Assembly: GCF_018449525.1 (NCBI RefSeq)
Contig: NZ_JAAVUS010000001.1
Location: 682,001-746,000, forward strand
DNA: 64,000 nucleotides
Direction of reading: 5' to 3'
Source of the DNA: Bradyrhizobium sp. dw_78
Lineage (GTDB): Bacteria; Pseudomonadota; Alphaproteobacteria; Rhizobiales; Xanthobacteraceae
Shown here: piece by piece, positions 24,882 to 33,163 of the stretch
How positions within the stretch are numbered: position 1 is the first letter of the stretch
Layout of the letters: each line of letters opens with the position of its first letter
Notes under the pieces: generated by a model
Databases searched by the model: none
Seen by the model: only the letters and a program-made list of their open reading frames with translations
What the model was told of the DNA's origin: nothing
Made by a program: the position numbers and the translations under genes

Positions 24882-25667
24882 ATGCGCGATCGCCTGATAT
24901 TCTCCGGCCAGCTTGTGTTTACGCTTGGTGTCGCGGCATTCCTCGTAGTTCCGGCGGTCTTGTCGATTTCCGCGGGCGTCACCGTGAACTATTTTCGCGG
25001 CATTTCATCCGGCGTGACCCTGCAATGGGTCTTTCAGGTCTGGGATCTCTATGCCGATACGATCCTGCTGTCATTCCTGATCGCATTCGCGGCGCTGGCC
25101 GTGACATTGCTGATCGGCGTGCCCGCGGCCTACGCGCTGCATACGCACGGGGGCCGGCTCTCGCGCATCGTCGAGGAGGTGATCACGCTGCCGATCGCCA
25201 TTCCGGGGCTGGCGATCGCACTGGCACTGTTGCTGACCTATGGCGGTTTCCGCAGCTTCCGCGGTTCGTGGCTTTTCATCGTTGCCGGCCACGTCATCTT
25301 CACGATGCCGTTCATGGTGCGCTCGGTCATGGCGGTATTCGCGACCGTGGACGTCAGGACGCTCGATGAAGGCGCGGCGTCGCTCGGTGCATCGCCGGCG
25401 CGCCGTTTCCTCGACGTGATCGTTCCCAATGCAACACCCGGTATTCTGGCCGGAGCCTTGATGGTGATCACGCTCTCGCTCGGCGAATTCAACCTGACCT
25501 GGATGCTGCATACGCCATTGACCAAGACGCTGCCGATCGGACTTGCCGACAGCTATGCATCGATGCGGCTGGAAGTGGCCTCGGCCTATACGCTGATCTT
25601 CTTCATCATGATCATTCCGCTTCTGATCGCCATGCAGATATTCGCGGATCGAGGGCAGGGCCGATGA
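24882..25667 (+). CDS. ABC transporter permease, second subunit
   Basis: A 261-residue permease, partner of the preceding one, with six hydrophobic segments and the EAA loop DEGAASLGASPARRFLDVIVP. The pairing of a first subunit beginning with a large periplasmic loop and a shorter second subunit is the layout of putrescine, iron and phosphonate importers. Four bases separate it from the first permease, and it overlaps the ATPase start by four bases. Confidence 0.85.
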   Translation: MRDRLIFSGQLVFTLGVAAFLVVPAVLSISAGVTVNYFRGISSGVTLQWVFQVWDLYADTILLSFLIAFAALAVTLLIGVPAAYALHTHGGRLSRIVEEVITLPIAIPGLAIALALLLTYGGFRSFRGSWLFIVAGHVIFTMPFMVRSVMAVFATVDVRTLDEGAASLGASPARRFLDVIVPNATPGILAGALMVITLSLGEFNLTWMLHTPLTKTLPIGLADSYASMRLEVASAYTLIFFIMIIPLLIAMQIFADRGQGR

Positions 25668-26725
25668 ACGTCGCTGCAGGACATGGCGCATCGGTTCGCA
25701 TCGAAGCTTGCGGCAAGACCTTTGCCGACGGCACGCGCGCGCTCGAACCCGCTACGCTCGATATCGCGTGCGGCGAAACGCTGGTCCTGCTCGGACCTTC
25801 CGGCTGCGGCAAGACCACGATGCTGCGCATCATCGCTGGTCTCGAATTGCCGGATGCCGGTGGCAGGGTGCTGTTCGACGGCAAGGACATGACGTCGGTG
25901 CCGATCGAGAAGCGTAATGTCGGCATGGTGTTTCAGTCCTATGCGCTGTTCCCCAACATGAGTGTCGCCGATAATATCGGCTATGGCCTGAAGATCCGCG
26001 GGATCGGCAGGCCAGAACGCGCGGCGCGCGTGGCCGAACTGGTGGCGCTGACCAATATCGCCGGGCTTGAGAGCCGCCGCATCGATCAGCTCTCCGGCGG
26101 CCAGCGCCAACGGGTTGCATTGGCGCGCGCGGTCGCGATCCGGCCGGGAATCCTGCTGCTCGACGAGCCCTTGACCGCGCTCGACGCCGCGCTGCGCGAC
26201 CGGCTGCGCGGCGAGCTCAACCGTTTGCTGCGTGCGCTCGGCATCACCACGATCTACGTTACCCACGACCAGGCGGAAGCCATGGAGCTCGGCGACCGCA
26301 TCGTGGTGATGCGCAAAGGCTCGATCGCCCAGATCGGCACGCCGCGCGAGATTTATTTCGCGCCGGAAAGCCGCTTCGTCGCGGAATTCATCGGTGCGGC
26401 GAACATCGTCGAAGCGCCGGTTGAGAACGGCTATCTCGTGCTGCCGGGCGGCCGGCAGGCGATCGGCCTTGAAGTGAGCCAATCCGCGGCAGTTGCGATG
26501 ATCCGTCCCGAAACCATTGCGATCGTTGATGCGGCAGGCGCGCCGCTTTCGGGAATCATCGATAGCGTCAGCTTTATCGGCGATCGTCAGCGCATGATCG
26601 TCAGCGGGGCTTCCAGCAGGCCGCTCGCCGTTGATGCGCCCAATACGGTCAAGGTCAAAGCTGGCGAAAGGGTCGGACTCTTGATCGTGCCGGACGCCGT
26701 TCGCCTGTTGCCACCGGAGAGCTGA
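25664..26725 (+). CDS. ABC transporter ATP-binding protein
   Basis: A 353-residue ATPase powering the importer. Walker A GPSGCGKTT (about 46), Q-loop FQSYALFPN, signature LSGGQRQRVALARA, Walker B ILLLDEPLTALDA and the switch His in YVTHDQAEAMELGD are intact. After residue 240 comes a TOBE-type regulatory domain (AVAMIRPETIAIV). It is of the PotA/FbpC class. Its start overlaps the permease stop, so all transport subunits are translationally coupled. Confidence 0.92.
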   Translation: MNVAAGHGASVRIEACGKTFADGTRALEPATLDIACGETLVLLGPSGCGKTTMLRIIAGLELPDAGGRVLFDGKDMTSVPIEKRNVGMVFQSYALFPNMSVADNIGYGLKIRGIGRPERAARVAELVALTNIAGLESRRIDQLSGGQRQRVALARAVAIRPGILLLDEPLTALDAALRDRLRGELNRLLRALGITTIYVTHDQAEAMELGDRIVVMRKGSIAQIGTPREIYFAPESRFVAEFIGAANIVEAPVENGYLVLPGGRQAIGLEVSQSAAVAMIRPETIAIVDAAGAPLSGIIDSVSFIGDRQRMIVSGASSRPLAVDAPNTVKVKAGERVGLLIVPDAVRLLPPES

Positions 26726-26734
26726 GGAATACCG

Positions 26735-27574
26735 ATGTCGTTAAAATCCGTTCGCATTGCGCAGATTTCTGATCTTCATATCAAACCGCCGGGTGCGCTC
26801 GCCTATGGCCGCGTCGACACGGCGAAAGCACTTGAACGTTGTATCGCCGCCTTGAATGAGTTTGACCCGGCACCGGACTTTGTCGTGATCTCGGGCGACC
26901 TTGCGGACACGCCGACAGCAGAGGAATACGATCATCTCAAGCGTCTGCTGGCGCCGCTCAAGCTGCCTTTCGCCGGCATTCCGGGCAATCATGATTCCCG
27001 TGAGCTGATGCGTGCGGCATTTCCGCAGGCCGACTACGCTTTTGCATCGGGGCCGCTCAATCAGCGCGTTGAAATCGGCGGGCTCGAGCTAGTATTGCTG
27101 GATTCAAGCGTGCCCGGCAAGCCACACGGCGAGCTCGACGCATCCACCTTGCAATGGCTGGACGCTACGTTGGCAGCTTCCGCCGACCGGCCTGTGCTGG
27201 TGTTCCTGCACCATCCGCCATTTGTCACCGGCATCGGGCACATGGATCTCCAGAACCTCCGGAATTCGAGCGAACTCGCAACCGTCGTCAAACGGCATCC
27301 ACACGTGCAGCTCGTTGCTGCCGGTCACGTTCATCGCGCGGTATTGACGATGTTTGCGGGTGTACCGGCGACCATCTGCCCGGCACCCAACCACGCGGTC
27401 GATCTCGATCTTGCGGAATTACGGCAGCCGTCTTTCAAGGTCGAACCGCCGGCATTCCATCTCCACACCTGGTTTCCAGGAGAGGGATTCGGCAACGTGA
27501 TCACCCATCAGGTTCCGATCGGGAGTTTTGACGGCCCGCATCCGTTTTTTGGGCCGGATGGGAAGCTGCTGTAA
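26735..27574 (+). CDS. GpdQ/CpdA-like metallophosphodiesterase
   Basis: A cytoplasmic binuclear-metal phosphodiesterase of 279 residues. Metal motifs in order: ISDLHIKP (D-x-H), SGDLADT (GD), IPGNHDSRE (GNHD), FLHHPPF (H) and AAGHVHRAV (GHxH). The length and the arrangement match the class III group containing GpdQ (glycerophosphodiesterase) and the 3',5'-cyclic nucleotide enzymes. It is 9 bp after the ATPase gene, suggesting the transporter brings in a phosphodiester that this enzyme opens, for example a glycerophosphodiester; inference from position only. It converges on the next gene with 8 bp between stops. Confidence 0.82.
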   Translation: MSLKSVRIAQISDLHIKPPGALAYGRVDTAKALERCIAALNEFDPAPDFVVISGDLADTPTAEEYDHLKRLLAPLKLPFAGIPGNHDSRELMRAAFPQADYAFASGPLNQRVEIGGLELVLLDSSVPGKPHGELDASTLQWLDATLAASADRPVLVFLHHPPFVTGIGHMDLQNLRNSSELATVVKRHPHVQLVAAGHVHRAVLTMFAGVPATICPAPNHAVDLDLAELRQPSFKVEPPAFHLHTWFPGEGFGNVITHQVPIGSFDGPHPFFGPDGKLL

Positions 27575-27582
27575 GCTGCAGC

Positions 27583-27984
27583 CTATCTCGCGGACGACAG
27601 TTGCAGGGATGGCCGCGGCTTGACTTCGATCTGGACGTACGATCTGCCCGGATCTTTCTTGTTCATCCCGGTCACGGCGAGCGTGAAAGAGTCCGCTTCC
27701 TTGAAGCCCGGATCGGCATAATACCGGAAGCCAATCCCCACCATGACGATCTTGCCGTGTTTCGGAGCACTGACCACTGAAACGTCGTAGATCTGCATGT
27801 AGGACCAGCGCACGCCCTGGATGCAATCGGCGCCCGGCGCGATGGTCATCGTCCAGTGGATGGTGTCGCCAGCCAGTTCAAAGGGCTGTTTGTCGGATAG
27901 ACAGCTCGGCGACGCGCTGGCCGAAGCATTCAACGCCAGCGAAAGCATAAGCCCCGCCAGACAGCGAGCTAATATCCACAACAT
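27583..27984 (-). CDS. Secreted hypothetical protein
   Basis: A 133-residue protein with an N-terminal signal peptide (MLWILARCLAGLMLSLAL, cleavage near ASASA-SP at about 25). The mature part is about 105 residues with two cysteines (SCLSDK, GADCIQG) that may pair, and an all-beta look (YMQIYDVSVVSAPKHG). No family recognised. Confidence 0.6.
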   Translation of the reverse strand: MLWILARCLAGLMLSLALNASASASPSCLSDKQPFELAGDTIHWTMTIAPGADCIQGVRWSYMQIYDVSVVSAPKHGKIVMVGIGFRYYADPGFKEADSFTLAVTGMNKKDPGRSYVQIEVKPRPSLQLSSAR

Positions 27985-28573
27985 GTCAACGTCCCCTGCT
28001 GGGCGTGAGGATGATGGCCGTATGTGAATGTTAGGTGAGTCGGAATGGTGTACAAATTTGTGTGGTAAAGGTGATCTTTACAAACCGGTGCAATTTGAGC
28101 GAACCGGCCGGTCTGTCGCGGTCCTGACACTGGCCCTGCCAGGGGATCTTGCCGCCTAATTTTGCGGATATCCCTGGGCCTTTGCGGATCTCGCGCCTCG
28201 CCGCGTGCTTGAGGAGGGGTCCTGGCCTGCGGCAGTTCGCCCCAGAACCCAGGCGGCACGATGTGCGACTAACTCACAAGATCCATGCGGGTCTTTAAGG
28301 ACGACGGGTATCGCCAGCGAATGAAACGAAGCATCGCTCCATTCAATAGCATCTGCTTCGTATCGTTTGCGTTTCCGGCTGCCATCGCGCCGGCTCCGGG
28401 AGCCGCTTCGGGTGGCGAACCGATCAGACGTCAACCGGGAGGCGAAGATTATACCGGCAACTCGTTGAAACTTTTGGCGAAATCCTCTTCCTTTTGTTGC
28501 CGCGCCGAGCCTCCCGGCGTATATCTCTTTCGCCGATTGAGAACCCTCATCCGCCCTCCAGTGTGATCCCTTG
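27985..28573. other. 589-bp gap between secreted protein and Crp/Fnr gene, no gene seen
   Basis: Frames open here on both strands (28156-28656 minus, 28285-28566 plus) have no ribosome site, are rich in Arg, Ser and Ala as expected from translated GC-rich non-coding DNA, and match nothing I know. It must contain the divergent promoters of the flanking genes. No clear operator, riboswitch or terminator was recognised. Confidence 0.5.
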
Positions 28574-29344
28574 ATGATGAACCGCTCAGATCGTGAGACG
28601 GTCGTGACCAGTGCCGTTGAGAACAAGGTTGCGCCCCAGGCGGCGACGCGCAGCACGCTGTCCGTTCTCCGGCGACATCCGATTTTTTGCGACCTCGGGC
28701 CTGACGCCCTTGAGCAGCTCTGCCGCTACGCGAAGCATTCCAGGCTGAAACGCGGCGCCTCGATTTTTTCCAAGGGCGATCCCGGCAACAGCCTGTTTGC
28801 GGTGATCAGCGGTACGGTAAAGATCAGCATCTCTTCCGCCGATGGCCGCAGCGCGATCTTGAATCTGATCGGCGCCGGCGAGATTTTCGGCGAAATCGCG
28901 GTGCTGGATGGCCAGGCTCGAACCGCCGATGCCACCGCGAATACCAATTGCGAGATCTTTGCCATCGACCGCCGCGATTTTCTTCCCTTCGTCGCGGGGC
29001 AGCCGGCGCTCGCCATGAAATTCATCGAGCTGCTTTGCACGCGGTTGCGCTGGACCAGCGATCAGGTCGAGCAGGTCATCCTTCAGAATCTTCCGGGCCG
29101 GCTTGCCGGTGCGCTCATTCGTCTGACCGAGAAATACAAGCTCGCGCCGGCCTGCCGAACGATCACCATCACGCAGCAGGAAATCAGCGAAATGGTCGGC
29201 ATGACCCGCGAAAGCATCAACAAGCAGTTGCGGGTTTGGGCGGCGCGAAACTGGGTTCGGCTCGAACACGGGGCCATCGTCGTGCTCGATACCGCACCGC
29301 TTCAGGCCCTGGCCGAAGCCGGGTCGGTAAGCGAAAGCGATTAG
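28574..29344 (+). CDS. Crp/Fnr family transcriptional regulator
   Basis: A 256-residue regulator. Residues about 30-150 form the cyclic-nucleotide-binding-like domain (FSKGDPGNSLFAVISGTVKI, GEIFGEIAVLDGQART), and the C-terminus carries the winged helix with recognition helix ISEMVGMTRESINKQL (about 200-220). There is no Fnr-type N-terminal cysteine cluster, so it is not an oxygen-sensing Fnr; cAMP or no ligand is possible. The GEIAVL-x-R-T segment resembles cAMP-contacting residues of Crp. ATG codons at 28574 and 28577 are both possible starts. Confidence 0.82.
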   Translation: MMNRSDRETVVTSAVENKVAPQAATRSTLSVLRRHPIFCDLGPDALEQLCRYAKHSRLKRGASIFSKGDPGNSLFAVISGTVKISISSADGRSAILNLIGAGEIFGEIAVLDGQARTADATANTNCEIFAIDRRDFLPFVAGQPALAMKFIELLCTRLRWTSDQVEQVILQNLPGRLAGALIRLTEKYKLAPACRTITITQQEISEMVGMTRESINKQLRVWAARNWVRLEHGAIVVLDTAPLQALAEAGSVSESD

Positions 29345-29435
29345 AGCGTTCTCGGGCGAAGTGGATACCGGTTCGCGTGAAGAAAACGCGTCAAAATAAG
29401 AATCTGGAGATTCGGTTCTGATTCAATCAGAACCG
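29343..29435 (+). repeat. Dispersed ~90-bp repeat, copy 1
   Basis: Shares with 32320-32410 the run GGGCGAAGTGGAT, the CCGGTTCGCGTGAAGA block, GCGTCAAA, and a closing palindrome at 29413-29435 (10-bp arms, 3-nt loop). It follows directly on the Crp/Fnr stop. The terminal hairpin could also stop transcription, although no T-run follows. Confidence 0.75.
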
Positions 29436-29488
29436 GTCATGCCCCACACAAGCTTTATTGTCTCAACCGCCAGCTTACCGTGCGGAGT

Positions 29489-30265
29489 TTATTCTTCGAT
29501 GATCGCGACTGCCCGGGTCCAGCCCGCCGAGGCGCGCTCGATCTTGACCGGAAAGCACGACACCATGAAACCGGTCGAAGGCAGAAGTTCGAGATTGTGC
29601 AGCTTCTCGATGTGGCAGTAGCCGATATGGCGTCCGGCCTTGTGGCCTTCCCAGATCAGGCCGGCGTCTTTGGTCTCGGCGAACTTCTTGGCGGTGTAGA
29701 CGAACGGCGCGTCCCAGCTCCAGCCATCGATGCCGGTGAGATGCACGCCGCGCTCCAGCAGATACATCGTGGCTTCATAGCCCATGCCGCAGCCGGAACT
29801 GACGTAATCCCGCTGGCCGTATTTGACGCCGGCGCTGGTGTTGACCACCACGATCTCGAGCGGCGATAGCGTATGGCCGATGCGCTTGAGTTCGTCTTCG
29901 ACATCCTTGGCCGTCGCGACATAGCCATCGGGAAAATGACGGAAGTCGAGCTTGATGGCAGGCTGCAGGCACCACTCCAGCGGCACTTCCTCGATGGTCC
30001 ATGCCCGCTCGCCGCGGTTCATCGTCGGGTGATAGTGATAGGGCGCGTCGAGATGGGTGCCGTTATGTGTCGATAGCTCGACCGTCTCCATCGCCCAGCC
30101 CTGGCCATCCGGCAGATCTTCAGCCTTCAGGCCTGGAAAGAAGCCCAGCATCCGCGGCAGGCTCTGCTGGTGATCGCTGTACCGGATGAACGGGTTGAGG
30201 CCGGGCGGATCGGCTGGCACGTCGTTTTGCAAGGGGACGGAAATATCGATCAGTTTTCGCGTCAT
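29489..30265 (-). CDS. Cyclase-family (kynurenine formamidase-like) metal hydrolase, first copy
   Basis: A 258-residue cytoplasmic protein of the cyclase superfamily, which includes kynurenine formamidases and isatin hydrolases. The metal-binding motif HNGTHLDAPYHY (near residue 67-78) is intact, and a second conserved region VVNTSAGVKYGQRDY follows. The substrate is unknown; an amide or a lactone/isatin-type ring is likely from family knowledge. It lies downstream of and in the same direction as a second member of the family, with 52 bp between. Confidence 0.8.
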   Translation of the reverse strand: MTRKLIDISVPLQNDVPADPPGLNPFIRYSDHQQSLPRMLGFFPGLKAEDLPDGQGWAMETVELSTHNGTHLDAPYHYHPTMNRGERAWTIEEVPLEWCLQPAIKLDFRHFPDGYVATAKDVEDELKRIGHTLSPLEIVVVNTSAGVKYGQRDYVSSGCGMGYEATMYLLERGVHLTGIDGWSWDAPFVYTAKKFAETKDAGLIWEGHKAGRHIGYCHIEKLHNLELLPSTGFMVSCFPVKIERASAGWTRAVAIIEE

Positions 30266-30317
30266 GGTTTCCTCCGTTTGCGGCGCCCGTCTTACGCGGG
30301 TCGATGCCGTGAAATAT

Positions 30318-31004
30318 CTACATGCCGAACACGGCCACGGCGCGGATCGGCGACGCGGTGCCGCCGCGCCATTTCATCGGCAGGCCGATGAAGGTGAATT
30401 GGCCCTGGCCGAGCAACGCTTCCAGATTGCACAGGCTTTCGATGTGGGTGATGTCGAGGTCGAGACAGGCCTTGTGAACCAGGGAATTGATCTTGCCGTC
30501 GGGGCCCGGCCGCATCGAGTCGATGCCGAAATGAACGATGCCCTGTTTCGCCAGCCATTCGGTGGCCTCGACGTTCACGCCGGAATTGTCGGTCGAATAT
30601 TCCTTGCGCGGAAAGGTCCGTTCGTGATGACCGGTGCAGAGCAGGACGGTCCCGCCTTTCGGCACCGGCACGCCCGCTTCCTTCACCGCTCTTTCAAGGT
30701 CCGAAGGCGTGATCTCGGCGCGTGGCGCGATGTGGCGCAGGTCAAGGCAGATGCCCGGCACAATGCACTTCTCCAGCGGGTACTGGTCGATCGGGATACC
30801 GCTGTTGCCGAAATGAAGCGGCGCGTCGATATGGGTGCCCGCATGGTCGGACATCGAGATGAACATCGAGGCAAGCCCATGCACATTGCCGGATTCGGCG
30901 AACGACTCCTCGTGGGTCTTCCACATGACGTGGACGGTGGGAGGGTGTCCGGGATAGCTGGGGGTGCGCAAATAGAGCTCTCGGGTAAGGTCGACAATCT
31001 TCAC
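30318..31004 (-). CDS. Cyclase-family metal hydrolase, second copy
   Basis: A 228-residue relative of the neighbouring cyclase. Metal motif HAGTHIDAPLHF, preceded by SMSD, is present, and the N-terminus MKIVDLTRELYLRTPSYPGHPP is the usual beginning. I chose the GTG at 31004 because family proteins start with this I-V-D-L strand; an open frame to 31124 would add 40 residues without similarity. Together the two genes may form one two-gene transcript, possibly handling related amide or cyclic compounds. Confidence 0.78.
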   Translation of the reverse strand: MKIVDLTRELYLRTPSYPGHPPTVHVMWKTHEESFAESGNVHGLASMFISMSDHAGTHIDAPLHFGNSGIPIDQYPLEKCIVPGICLDLRHIAPRAEITPSDLERAVKEAGVPVPKGGTVLLCTGHHERTFPRKEYSTDNSGVNVEATEWLAKQGIVHFGIDSMRPGPDGKINSLVHKACLDLDITHIESLCNLEALLGQGQFTFIGLPMKWRGGTASPIRAVAVFGM

Positions 31005-31237
31005 GATTGATACCCTTGTTGGCGGGAGCGGGGGACGGTCCGGCGATACGCCAAGGCTCCATGCTGGCTTTTTTCCGGTCGCGCTGCAAGACAGGCAAAT
31101 TACAGCCTGTTCCCGCATGGCCATAATCGGATGCGCCGGTATTGCCGTACGTGCATAAATGCAGTTTAGAGGGGCTTCGTACCCGCTGGGTCCGACGGCC
31201 GGATTTGCAGGCCAGTTTCTGGGTTAGGGATTGAGAT

Positions 31238-32308
31238 ATGGGCAGACGAGGTTTTTTTGAGCGCCCTGCGGGTTTGACCGTGGCCCAAATCGTGTCGCTT
31301 ACGGGGGTCGAAGCCCGCGACGCGGAGCGGCTCGAACACCTGATCAAGGATGTCGCCCCCCTCGAACTGGCGGGACCTGCCGATCTCAGCTTCATCGAAA
31401 GCAGCAAATACGCCGACAGTCTGGCGAAGACGCATGCCGGCGCCTGCCTGATGCCGGAGCGTTTTGAAGGCTGCGTACCGGAACATCTCATCGTCTTGCG
31501 CACATCCGAGCCTTACCGGGCCTTCGTCGCTGTGCATAGCGCGCTCTATCCTCAATCCCTGCGGCCGGTCTCCTTGTTCGAGGGCAATGATATTGCACCG
31601 GGCGCAACCATTCATCCGACCGCGCGGCTAGAGAGCGACGTCATCATCGATCCGGGCGTGGTAATCGGGCCCCGCGCCGAGATTGGATCGGGCACCATCA
31701 TTGCCTCGAATGCCGTGATCGGGCCGGATGTCTCGATCGGCCGCGATTGCGTGATCGGCGCCGGGGTCTCCATCATGTATGCGTTGATCGGCGATCGCGT
31801 GGCGATCCATCCGGGCTGCCACATCGGGCAGGACGGTTTTGGTTTCATCCCGGGCGCCAAGACGGTGAAGGTTCCGCAAACCGGGCGCGTCATCATTCAG
31901 CACGACGTCGAGATCGGCGCCGGCACAACGATCGATCGCGGCGGTATCCGGGACACCGTGATCGGAGAGGCCTCGAAGATCGATAATCAATGTCAGATCG
32001 GACATAACGTTATCCTCGGCCGACATTGCATTGTTGTCGCGCAGTGCGGGTTGAGCGGCAGCGTGACGCTTGAGGACTATGCCGCGCTCGGCGGCTCGGT
32101 AGGTCTTGCGCCGCATGTCAGGATCGGCCGAGGCGCGCAGGTCGCGGCGCGTTCGGGCGTGATGAGCGACGTTCCGGCGGGACAGGTCTGGGGCGGCTAT
32201 CCGGCGAGGCCGCGAAAGCAATGGATGCGCCAGCAGGCCATGCTGGCCCGTCTCGCGACGCCCGGCACCAAACCCCCCGACGACGCAAAAGCGCCCGATG
32301 AGAGTTGA
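31238..32308 (+). CDS. lpxD: UDP-3-O-acyl-glucosamine N-acyltransferase LpxD, stand-alone
   Basis: Adds the second hydroxyacyl chain to the glucosamine of the lipid A precursor in the cytoplasm. The 356-residue protein has the N-terminal uridine-binding domain (GPADLSFIESSKYAD), then a left-handed beta-helix of hexapeptide repeats (IDPGVVIGPRAEIGSGTIIASNAVIG), the catalytic-site segment QDGFGFIPG and QIGHNVILGRH, and a C-terminal helix. It is not next to bamA, fabZ or lpxA as the housekeeping lpxD usually is, so it may be a second copy with a different chain preference; the other copy would be outside the window. Confidence 0.9.
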   Translation: MGRRGFFERPAGLTVAQIVSLTGVEARDAERLEHLIKDVAPLELAGPADLSFIESSKYADSLAKTHAGACLMPERFEGCVPEHLIVLRTSEPYRAFVAVHSALYPQSLRPVSLFEGNDIAPGATIHPTARLESDVIIDPGVVIGPRAEIGSGTIIASNAVIGPDVSIGRDCVIGAGVSIMYALIGDRVAIHPGCHIGQDGFGFIPGAKTVKVPQTGRVIIQHDVEIGAGTTIDRGGIRDTVIGEASKIDNQCQIGHNVILGRHCIVVAQCGLSGSVTLEDYAALGGSVGLAPHVRIGRGAQVAARSGVMSDVPAGQVWGGYPARPRKQWMRQQAMLARLATPGTKPPDDAKAPDES

Positions 32309-32319
32309 GCGCGGCGACT

Positions 32320-32410
32320 ATAGCGTTTTCGGGCGAAGTGGATTCCGGTTCGCGTGAAGAGAAGGCGTCAAACAAAATATAAGCGCCCGGTTCTGATTCA
32401 ATCAGGACCG
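32320..32410 (+). repeat. Dispersed ~90-bp repeat, copy 2
   Basis: Same blocks and order as copy 1 (29343-29435), with small substitutions; the closing palindrome lies at 32388-32410 and has one mispair. It lies 11 bp after the lpxD stop, again 3' of a gene and in the gene's orientation. Confidence 0.75.
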
Positions 32411-32434
32411 ATAAGGCTCTAGCCGTGGCAATAG

Positions 32435-33145
32435 CTAGATTGCGCGGCTGAGAAAGCCCGCGCGGATACGCAATTCCTGCTGTCCAGCGCTGGTCAATAA
32501 ATCGATCAGCGCCTGTGCCTGTTGAGCGTGCGCCGCGCGCTCGGTCACGGCAGCCGTGTACATCGTCGCGAGGTCGAAGCCGTGTGGCAGCGATCCTGAA
32601 AGTGTCACGCCTTCCGTGCTGATGATCTCGGTCGATTGGGTACAGCCGATCGGCCTTCTGGCATCGGACGCCGCCAGATGGCGCATTGCGGTCGCGCCAT
32701 TGGCAAAGATCTTGAGCCGGCCAGCGACGTCGCCGGCAATCCCCAATCGGTCCAGCACCTTTGCAACATGAATTCCGGCGGTCGACGCCTTGGTGTCCGG
32801 CACGAAGATCGCGTCGGAAGCGAGCAAGGCTGCGCGCAACGTCGCGGCATCGGTGACGCCGACCTTCGGGTCGTTGCTGCGGACCGCCAGCGCCGTCTCC
32901 ACCAGGCCGATATCGGCTATCGAGGAGGGGACGACGAGTTTTTCATCGGCAAGCCCTGCAACAAGCGCCGCGGTCAGAATGACGATGTCGGTCGGCATGC
33001 CCTTGCGCAATTTGTCGGCCATGGCGCCGACCGCGCCGAACTCGCCTATAATATCGAGGCCGGTCCGTGCCTGGAATGTTGCCTTGAGGCTTCGGACCAG
33101 GCCCTGCGCGGCGCCGCCGCTTAGAATGTTGAGCGCTTCTGACAT
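32435..33145 (-). CDS. ModA-like substrate-binding domain protein lacking a signal peptide
   Basis: A 236-residue protein with the fold of molybdate-type binding proteins: start LNILSGGAAQGLVRSL, GAVGAMADKLRKGMPTDIVILT and GCTQSTEIISTEGV. It has no signal peptide, and the stop codon TAA four codons upstream (after the GTG-rich stretch) rules out a missed one. It would therefore be cytoplasmic unless exported otherwise. It follows a Bug-type binding protein by 18 bp in the same operon. No permease is adjacent. Confidence 0.72.
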   Translation of the reverse strand: MSEALNILSGGAAQGLVRSLKATFQARTGLDIIGEFGAVGAMADKLRKGMPTDIVILTAALVAGLADEKLVVPSSIADIGLVETALAVRSNDPKVGVTDAATLRAALLASDAIFVPDTKASTAGIHVAKVLDRLGIAGDVAGRLKIFANGATAMRHLAASDARRPIGCTQSTEIISTEGVTLSGSLPHGFDLATMYTAAVTERAAHAQQAQALIDLLTSAGQQELRIRAGFLSRAI

Positions 33146-33163
33146 CGATGAGGTCTCTTTTAC

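Noticed and set aside
28156..28656. Minus-strand frame in the gap before the Crp/Fnr gene
   Set aside because: No ribosome site, overlaps the Crp/Fnr start, and the product is rich in Arg, Ser and Ala without any pattern.
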